Origin: Acidilobaceae archaeon
GTDB lineage: Archaea > Thermoproteota > Thermoprotei_A > Sulfolobales > Acidilobaceae
DNA: 7,509 nucleotides
Assembly (NCBI GenBank): GCA_026985435.1
Contig: JALSQL010000140.1
Coordinates: 1 to 7,509, forward strand
Direction: 5' to 3'
Of this stretch, positions 1 to 4,573 are shown in pieces. The notes under the pieces are model-generated. The model was not told where the DNA came from and searched no databases. It worked only from the letters and a program-made list of their open reading frames with translations. Position 1 is the stretch's first letter. Every line of letters begins with the position of its first letter. The position numbers and the translations under genes were made by a program.

Positions 1-299
1 GGCTCCTCGAGGCGCTGGCCAGGCTTAAGGTGGTGGAGGAGGCGCTGGAGCTCGCCGCCGGGGGGACGCCCTGGGAGGCCGGAGACGTCCTCGAAGCCCT
101 CCGCTACTGGGCGGAGGTCTCCGGGTGGGGGTGGGGGGCCGTGGAGGAGGCGGCGAGGGCCAAGAGGGCCGCGGCCGGGGGGTTCGAGGGCCACGCCGCC
201 CTGGGGCCCTGCAGGGCCGCCGCGATGTCCTTGGGGGTGCCGGGGTACGCTATTAGCCCCCGCCGCGCCCTCCTCCGGCGAGTGGTGCGGGCTGGTTGA
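1..299 (+). CDS. MazG-like nucleotide pyrophosphohydrolase, C-terminal part (5' end outside window)
   Basis: The frame is open from base 3 to a TGA at 297-299, giving 98 visible residues with no start needed inside the window, so this is the end of a longer gene. Seen: a helix with the acidic pattern V-E-E-A-L-E (visible residues 11-16), then W-E-A-G-D-V-L-E (24-31), then a helix ending K-R-A-A-A-G-G-F-E (54-62). The paired EExxE and ExxD acidic motifs, which bind Mg2+, and the closing 'K-R..GGFE' are typical of the all-alpha MazG / phosphoribosyl-ATP pyrophosphatase-like family. Known family members hydrolyse nucleoside triphosphates to the monophosphate and pyrophosphate, often as house-cleaning enzymes. 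The substrate here cannot be read. About 35 residues after GGFE are an Ala/Arg-rich tail that I do not recognise. A GTG at 30 could serve as a start but would cut into the first catalytic helix. The stop overlaps the next start by one base (TGATG), suggesting coupling to the aldolase gene. Confidence 0.72.
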   Translation, partial: LLEALARLKVVEEALELAAGGTPWEAGDVLEALRYWAEVSGWGWGAVEEAARAKRAAAGGFEGHAALGPCRAAAMSLGVPGYAISPRRALLRRVVRAG

Positions 300-1132
300 T
301 GGAGTGGCCGCTTACCCCGGGAGGGGTGGGGAAGAGGGTTAGGCTATCCCGGATCCTCGGCGGGGGCCGCGGGGCGCTCGTGTTCGCCTTCGACCACTGG
401 CTCGAGCACGGGCCCCGCGACTTCCCCCGGGACCGCCTGAGGCCGAGCGCCGTGCTGGAGGAGGTTGTGTCGGCTGGTGTTGACGCGGTCATGCTCACCC
501 CCGGCGACGCTAGGAGGTACGCCGACATATGGGCCGGCCGCGCCCCCCTGATAGTGAAGCTGACGGGCAAGACAAGCCTGAGGCCCGCGGGGGACCAGCT
601 GCTCCAGAGCCCCATCGGTAGCGTTGAGGAGGCAGTGGCGCTGGGCGCCGACGCTGTCGCTGCGACCGTCTACTGGGGCAGCCCCGCGGAGGACGTGATG
701 CTGGAGAGGTGGACCGCCATCAGGGAGGCGGCAGCCGCCTACGGGATCCCGGCCCTCCAGCTCGCCTACCCGCGGGGCCCGGCGATCCGGGACAGGCACG
801 CCGTTGACGTTGTCCTCTACGGCGTCAGGGCGGCGGTGAGCGTGGGGGCCGACCTCGTGAAGACCTACTACACCGGCAGCCGCGAGACCTTCAGGCTGGT
901 GGTCGAGGCCGCCGAAGGCGTGCCAGTCATGATGAGCGGGGGGCCCAGGAGGAGCAGGCCCCTCGAGTTCCTCCGGGACCTAGCCGACGTCAGGGCCGCC
1001 GGGGCGGCCGGCGCGGTTGTCGGCAGGAACATATTCGAGGCTCCCGACATCCAGGCCATGACGCGGGCCGCCAGGGCGGTCCTCCGGGGGGCCACACCCG
1101 AGGAGGCGGCCGAGGGTGAGGGGCTCGCCTAG
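299..1132 (+). CDS. fba: Archaeal-type class I fructose-1,6-bisphosphate aldolase (FbaA/DhnA family)
   Basis: Encodes 277 residues from ATG 299, close to the roughly 260-280 usual for archaeal class I aldolases. The enzyme reversibly cleaves fructose-1,6-bisphosphate to glyceraldehyde-3-phosphate and dihydroxyacetone phosphate in the cytoplasm. Seen, numbered from this ATG: F-D-H-W-L-E-H-G-P near 31-39 with the conserved Asp32, K-L-T-G-K at 87-91, Y-P-R-G at 157-160 (Tyr is the general acid/base in the family), D-L-V-K-T-Y-Y-T-G at 185-193 where Lys188 matches the Schiff-base lysine, M-S-G-G-P at 212-216 and V-G-R-N at 241-244 for phosphate binding. A TTG at 296 is one codon upstream, and a GGTG eight bases before it (284-287) would suit that start; I prefer the ATG because of its codon and the TGATG junction. 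The neighbouring sugar kinase and nearby tpiA support a glycolytic role. The main alternative is the related 2-amino-3,7-dideoxy-threo-hept-6-ulosonate synthase; family membership is secure, substrate less so. Confidence 0.88.
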   Translation: MEWPLTPGGVGKRVRLSRILGGGRGALVFAFDHWLEHGPRDFPRDRLRPSAVLEEVVSAGVDAVMLTPGDARRYADIWAGRAPLIVKLTGKTSLRPAGDQLLQSPIGSVEEAVALGADAVAATVYWGSPAEDVMLERWTAIREAAAAYGIPALQLAYPRGPAIRDRHAVDVVLYGVRAAVSVGADLVKTYYTGSRETFRLVVEAAEGVPVMMSGGPRRSRPLEFLRDLADVRAAGAAGAVVGRNIFEAPDIQAMTRAARAVLRGATPEEAAEGEGLA

Positions 1133-2063
1133 CCGGCCCGGCGGCTTGGACGTGGTGGCGGTCGGCCACGCCCTCGTAGACATAAGGGCTAGGGTCACGA
1201 GGCTGGCCGGCCCCGACGAGGAGGGGGAGATCCTGGAGGAGACCAGGGGCGCCGGCGGGTCGGCGGCCAACGTGGCTATAGACGTGAGCCTCCTCGGCGG
1301 CAGGGCTGGGGTAGTGGCGAAGATAGGCTTCGACGGCTTCGGCAGGATAGTGTACGAGGAGCTCTGGAGGGCCCGGGTCGACCTCTCCGGCCTGAGGATA
1401 AGCCCGGGCCACCCCACGGGGTTCAGCTTCGTGGCGATAGCCCCCGGGGGCGAGATAGCGATATACAGCAGCAAGGGGGCGGCCGAGGCGCTCGAGCCCG
1501 GCGAGGTGCCCGGGGAGCTCCTGGCCAGGGCGGGCGCCGTGCACATAGCCAGCCTGAGGCTCGACACGAGCATGGCGGCCGCCAGGGCCGCGAGGCGTGG
1601 CGGGGCCCTGGTCTCCTGGGACCCGGGGAGGGGCCTCGCGGCGAGGGGCCTCGATGCTGCGGCGCCGCTCCTGGGGCTGGTGGACGTTGTGCTAGTGAAC
1701 AGGCTCGAGGCCCGGGCCCTCACCGGCTCCGGGGACCCCCTCGAGGCGGCGAGGCGCATAGCCTCGCTGGGCCCGGGGCTGGTGGTCGTGAAGCTCGGCC
1801 CACAGGGGGCCCTAGCCTACGATGCCCGGGAGGGGCGAGCCCTGAGGGTGCCAGCCTTTAGGCCCCCGAGGGTTGTAGACGAGACCGGGGCGGGCGACGC
1901 CTTCGCCGCCGCGCTCCTGCTGGGCCTCGCGCGGGGCTGGGGGCTCGAGGCGTCCCTGCGCCTCGCCTCGGCCGTCGCGGCCCTGAAGGTGTCGAGGCTG
2001 GGGTCGCACTCCGTGCCCAGCCTGGGGGAGGCTGCTAGGCTCGCGGGCCTGGAGCTGGGGTGA
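1116..2063 (+). CDS. pfkB: PfkB/ribokinase-family sugar kinase, probably ATP-dependent 6-phosphofructokinase
   Basis: Encodes 315 residues, normal for the PfkB family. Seen: N-terminal V-G-H-A-L-V-D-I strand (16-23), first PfkB signature with G-A-G-G-S-A-A-N-V-A at 45-54 and a G-F-D-G-F-G stretch at 71-76, N-R-L-E at 195-198 (the NxxE Mg2+ motif), and the second signature V-D-E-T-G-A-G-D at 254-261 with Asp261 as catalytic base and an anion hole in G-A-G. The reaction is ATP-dependent phosphorylation of a sugar or sugar phosphate. Fructose-6-phosphate is inferred because the gene overlaps the aldolase gene by 17 bp and tpiA lies nearby. As I recall, Aeropyrum pernix has a characterised PfkB-type ATP-phosphofructokinase next to its aldolase gene, which fits. 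GTG 1116 is chosen because AGGAGG at 1101-1106 lies nine bases upstream; TTG 1146 is the alternative. Nucleosides, ribose or KDG cannot be excluded as substrates from sequence alone. Confidence 0.85.
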   Translation: MRGSPSRPGGLDVVAVGHALVDIRARVTRLAGPDEEGEILEETRGAGGSAANVAIDVSLLGGRAGVVAKIGFDGFGRIVYEELWRARVDLSGLRISPGHPTGFSFVAIAPGGEIAIYSSKGAAEALEPGEVPGELLARAGAVHIASLRLDTSMAAARAARRGGALVSWDPGRGLAARGLDAAAPLLGLVDVVLVNRLEARALTGSGDPLEAARRIASLGPGLVVVKLGPQGALAYDAREGRALRVPAFRPPRVVDETGAGDAFAAALLLGLARGWGLEASLRLASAVAALKVSRLGSHSVPSLGEAARLAGLELG

Positions 2064-2854
2064 CCGAGGTGGGGGATCCCCTGGTTCTAGTGGCCGTGGG
2101 GGTCGTGCAGGGGCTGCTGGAGTGGCTCCCGGTGAGCAGCTCCGGCCAGGTGGTGGCGCTCCTCACGCTCCTCCTGGGGGTGCCCGCGGGGCGGGCGCTC
2201 CTGGAGGCGTTCGCCTCCCACGCTGGCACCGCGGTCTCCGGGGCGGCGATAGCCTGGAGGGAGCTGCTGGACGCCCTCCGCCTCGGCCCCTGGTTCAGGG
2301 TTGTGGCCGTCCCGACCCTCGCGGCCGCGCCGGTGGGCTTCGCTATACTCCGCAGCACCCTAACCCTGCCGGGCGACCTTGTCAACCTCATCCTCGGCGC
2401 CAGCCTCCTGGCGACGGCGGCGGCCCTCAGGGGCGCCGAGAGGGCGGGCCCCCGCCAGCCCAGGAGCCCCGGCGACCTCTCCAACCTGGAGCTGGCCCTG
2501 GTGGGGCTGGCGGAGGGGCTGGCGGCGCTCCCCGGCCTGTCGAGGAGCGGCCTCACGCTGGCGGCCCTCGCCCTGCTGGGCGTGGAGCCCGAGGAGGCCG
2601 TGAGGGCCAGCCTGGCCCTGGGAGTGCCGGTCACGCTCGCCGCCGGCCTCTACGCTGGCTCCAGCCTCCCGCTGGGCGACGCGGCCCTCCTGGGCGTCGC
2701 CAGCATGGCGGCGGGGCTGGCGTCGGCGGGCGCTATGCTGGCCCTCGCGAGGAGGCTCAGGGGTAGGATGCCTGAGTTCCTGGCGGCGCTCGGCCTCCTG
2801 ATACTAGCGCTGGAGGTCCCGGCGCTGCTTGCGGGCCGCGGGGCCACCGGGTAA
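2060..2854 (+). CDS. uppP: UppP/BacA-family polyprenyl (undecaprenyl-type) diphosphatase, membrane protein
   Basis: Encodes 264 residues, very hydrophobic, with about seven to eight membrane helices (for example near 7-18, 30-42, 80-98, 106-123, 164-200, 206-230 and 240-258). Family enzymes remove a phosphate from a polyprenyl diphosphate, regenerating the monophosphate carrier for glycan assembly; in archaea the carrier would be a dolichyl-like lipid for N-glycosylation (inference). Seen: Q-G-L-L-E-W-L-P-V-S-S-S-G-Q at 17-30, the family's (E/Q)xxxE motif plus the Ser-rich loop, and P-G-L-S-R-S-G at 158-164 with Arg162 matching the essential arginine of the second motif. Position 30 is Gln where bacterial enzymes have a catalytic His. 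The GTG start overlaps the kinase stop as GTGA (4 bp), with GGAG at 2051-2054 as ribosome binding site, so it is translationally coupled to the glycolytic genes. Family call is firm; the exact lipid substrate is not. Confidence 0.87.
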   Translation: MTEVGDPLVLVAVGVVQGLLEWLPVSSSGQVVALLTLLLGVPAGRALLEAFASHAGTAVSGAAIAWRELLDALRLGPWFRVVAVPTLAAAPVGFAILRSTLTLPGDLVNLILGASLLATAAALRGAERAGPRQPRSPGDLSNLELALVGLAEGLAALPGLSRSGLTLAALALLGVEPEEAVRASLALGVPVTLAAGLYAGSSLPLGDAALLGVASMAAGLASAGAMLALARRLRGRMPEFLAALGLLILALEVPALLAGRGATG

Positions 2855-2858
2855 ATAC
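2852..2858 (+). promoter_or_regulatory. TATA-like box before the CBS-domain gene
   Basis: TAAATAC stands alone in a GC-rich stretch and begins with the uppP stop codon TAA. Archaeal TATA boxes centre about 26 bases before transcription start, which would place the start near 2881, about 13 bases before the GTG at 2894 and next to the GGTG at 2882-2885. Inferred from position and composition only. Confidence 0.35.
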
Positions 2859-2893
2859 CGCTGGCCGCAGCCTGGGGTGCGGGTGCGCCGGGC

Positions 2894-3289
2894 GTGGAGG
2901 CCCTCGGCTCCCTGAGGGTCAGGGATGTGATGACCCCCGAGCCCGTGTCCCTGCCGCCCTCAGCCACTGTTGCGGAGGCTGTCAGGGTTATGGCGGAGAG
3001 GAACATAGGCTCGGTGCTCGTGGTCGGGGAGGACGGCAGGCTGCTCGGGATAGTCAGCGAGCGCGACATAATAAGGAGGGTCCTCGCAGCTGGCAGGAGG
3101 CCGGAGGAGACCACGCTGGAGGAGATAATGACCCGGGACCCGGTCACGGTAGATCCTGAGGCCACTGTCGAGGAGGCCCTGAGGGCGATGGCCAGGATTA
3201 GGGTGAGGCACCTGCCCGTTGTCGACAAGTCCACGGGGCGGCTGGTTGGGGTCGTGAGCATTAGGGATGTCGAGGAGGCCATACTCTAG
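2894..3289 (+). CDS. Stand-alone protein with two CBS domains
   Basis: Encodes 131 residues made of two CBS domains and little else. Seen: repeat one has V-R-D-V-M-T near 8-13, N-I-G-S-V-L-V-V near 37-44, and G-I-V-S-E-R-D-I-I-R-R near 52-62. Repeat two has L-E-E-I-M-T-R-D at 75-82, V-R-H-L-P-V-V-D near 103-110, and G-V-V-S-I-R-D-V at 118-125. The S-(E/I)-R-D pattern with Asp is the usual ribose/adenosine contact in CBS pairs, so adenine nucleotide binding is likely. Such proteins sense AMP, ADP, ATP or SAM, but the partner here is unknown. GTG 2894 is the only usable start, because an in-frame TAA lies at 2852 and no ATG, GTG or TTG in between; GGTG at 2882-2885 is eight bases upstream. It may be the last gene of the glycolytic operon or have its own promoter. 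Its stop codon shares a CTAG with the convergent methyltransferase gene. Confidence 0.88.
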   Translation: MEALGSLRVRDVMTPEPVSLPPSATVAEAVRVMAERNIGSVLVVGEDGRLLGIVSERDIIRRVLAAGRRPEETTLEEIMTRDPVTVDPEATVEEALRAMARIRVRHLPVVDKSTGRLVGVVSIRDVEEAIL

Positions 3290-3819
3290 GCTAGGCGTAT
3301 GAGGACGTCCTTGCTGGTGACCCCAAGGGGCTCGTGGCCGGCGAGGAGGAGGCTCTTGTAGGGGAGCCTCCTGAGGAGCGACACGACGACCGGGCCCCTG
3401 GCCACCCTCTTCAGCTCGGCTGCCGCCCTGATGGGGTGGTCGACCAGGTCTAGCACGGTGAAGCTGTAGACGTAGTCGAAGGCCGAGTCCGGGAAGGGGA
3501 GGTGCTCCACGTTACCCTCAACTATGAGGTGCCTCCCAGGCATTATGCGCCCGAGCCTGCCAGCCGCTATGGAGAGCATGCACCCGCTGTAGTCCAGGCA
3601 CACGTAGAGGTCCACGCCGCCCAGGAGGCCCCTCGAGTGTAGGAACTCTGCCAGCAGCGCGGTGCCGCAGCCAGCGTCTAGCACCGCGCCCCTCGGGGGG
3701 CCGAGGGCGTCGAGGGCGGCCTGGTACTTCTCCCTCTGCTCCTCGCCGTAGAGCTCGTCGTAGCCCATGCACGTGGCGTCGTAGCGCTCCCTTATCACCT
3801 CGCCCTTAGCCCTCCCCAC
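3286..3819 (-). CDS. Small class I SAM-dependent methyltransferase
   Basis: Encodes 177 residues from the GTG at 3819. Seen: R-Y-D-A-T-C-M-G-Y-D-E-L-Y near 12-24, a typical lead-in helix; motif I V-L-D-A-G-C-G-T-A at 46-54 (SAM-binding glycine loop); acidic end of strand two L-D-Y-S at 75-78; N-V-E-H-L-P-F-P-D-S near 103-112; and F-D-Y-V-Y-S-F-T-V-L-D-L at 114-125 (motif IV region), followed by an A-E-L-K-R-V helix. This is the UbiE/COG2226-like fold. The methyl acceptor cannot be read. The start is uncertain: GTG 3798 would give 170 residues beginning M-I-R-E-R-Y-D and is also credible; ATG 3768 would remove the conserved lead-in helix. The same frame stays open far upstream, opposite tpiA, but that part reads as antisense composition without protein character. 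It is divergent from tpiA and convergent with the CBS gene. Confidence 0.82.
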   Translation of the reverse strand: MGRAKGEVIRERYDATCMGYDELYGEEQREKYQAALDALGPPRGAVLDAGCGTALLAEFLHSRGLLGGVDLYVCLDYSGCMLSIAAGRLGRIMPGRHLIVEGNVEHLPFPDSAFDYVYSFTVLDLVDHPIRAAAELKRVARGPVVVSLLRRLPYKSLLLAGHEPLGVTSKDVLIRLA

Positions 3820-3857
3820 CTCCCGGGCCCCCAGGCGGGGGGCTGGGCGGGTTAGGG

Positions 3858-3863
3858 TTAAGA
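3858..3863 (+). promoter_or_regulatory. TATA-like box for tpiA, possibly shared with the divergent methyltransferase gene
   Basis: TTAAGA is the only A/T-rich spot in the 70-base divergent spacer. On the + strand it sits about 29 bases before the tpiA GTG (3890), implying a nearly leaderless tpiA transcript starting near 3886. Read on the - strand the TTAA core would direct a start near 3834, about 15 bases before GTG 3819. Inferred from spacing. Confidence 0.4.
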
Positions 3864-3889
3864 CTAGCGGCGCCCCCGCTGGGGTTGGT

Positions 3890-4573
3890 GTGCGCGGGTT
3901 GGCCGGGCGGTTCCTTGTCGTTAACTTCAAGGCGTACCAGCAGGCGTTCGGGCCCCAGGCTGTGGAGATAGCCCGGGAGGCGTCCAGGCTGGAGTCGAGG
4001 CTCCCGGTGAGGGTCATACTCGCCCCCCCGGCGCCTCTCCTGGGGAGGGTGCTCGAGGCCCACGGGGACGTATACCTCCAGCACGTGGACCCCGTGGGGT
4101 TCGGGGCCCACACCGGCCGCCTGCCAGTGGCTGCCGCGGCGATGCTGGGCGTCAGGGGTAGCATGGTGAACCACAGCGAGAGGAAGATGGTGCTGAGGGA
4201 CGTCGAGGCCGCCGTGAGGGCCCTCCGCGAGGCTGGCCTGGAGAGCCTGGTGTGCGCCGACACCCCGGGCGAGGCCGCGGCGGCGGCCTACATGGGGCCG
4301 ACCATGATAGCGGTCGAGCCCCCGGAGCTGATAGGGACTGGGGTGCCCGTCTCGAGGGCCAAGCCCGAGGTGATAACTGCTAGCCTCGAGGCCGTGAGGA
4401 GGGTCGACCCCTCCATACCACTCCTGGCCGGGGCCGGCATAACCAGCCCCGAAGACGCCGTGAGGGCCGTCGAGCTGGGGGCGTCGGGGGTGCTGGTGGC
4501 GAGCGTTGTGATGAAGAGCCGGGAGCCCCCGCTAGTCCTCCGGGGGCTCGCCGAGGCCCTCGCCACCGCCTAG
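3890..4573 (+). CDS. tpiA: Triosephosphate isomerase, short archaeal type
   Basis: Encodes 227 residues, matching the short archaeal enzyme (about 220-230) rather than the roughly 250 of bacteria and eukaryotes. It interconverts dihydroxyacetone phosphate and glyceraldehyde-3-phosphate. Seen: V-N-F-K-A-Y at 11-16 with substrate-binding Asn12 and catalytic Lys14; V-N-H-S-E-R-K at 93-99 with electrophilic His95; A-V-E-P-P at 141-145 with catalytic base Glu143; flexible loop 6 I-G-T-G-V-P-V near 148-154; and phosphate-binding A-G-A-G-I near 180-184 and G-A-S-G-V-L-V at 197-203. All catalytic residues are present, so it should be active. Archaeal enzymes of this type are usually tetramers. GTG 3890 follows a TATA-like box by about 29 bases, fitting a leaderless or near-leaderless message; TTG 3899 is the alternative start. 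It is not in the fba-kinase operon but lies within 1 kb of it, on the same strand. The last 42 bp overlap the 3' end of the convergent tmcA gene. Confidence 0.95.
   Translation: MRGLAGRFLVVNFKAYQQAFGPQAVEIAREASRLESRLPVRVILAPPAPLLGRVLEAHGDVYLQHVDPVGFGAHTGRLPVAAAAMLGVRGSMVNHSERKMVLRDVEAAVRALREAGLESLVCADTPGEAAAAAYMGPTMIAVEPPELIGTGVPVSRAKPEVITASLEAVRRVDPSIPLLAGAGITSPEDAVRAVELGASGVLVASVVMKSREPPLVLRGLAEALATA

Noticed and set aside
249..256. CTATTAG as a possible internal promoter for fba
   Set aside because: Only weakly TATA-like and inside the preceding coding frame; the TGATG junction already explains fba translation as part of an operon.
980..1759. Long - strand open frame of 259 residues across the fba and kinase genes
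   Set aside because: Antisense to two strongly supported genes with catalytic motifs; composition is Ala/Pro/Ser/Arg-rich as expected for shadow frames in GC-rich DNA.
2122..2766. Open frame of 214 residues in a second + strand frame within uppP
   Set aside because: Translation is Gly/Pro/Arg-rich without motifs, while the overlapping UppP frame has family motifs and membrane helices.
3820..4263. A long open frame on the - strand upstream of the methyltransferase, opposite tpiA, that would make a fused protein of 325 residues
   Set aside because: Its Ser/Thr/Pro/Arg-rich translation has no domain character and lies antisense to a clear tpiA; it is a high-GC shadow, and the methyltransferase fold starts after it.
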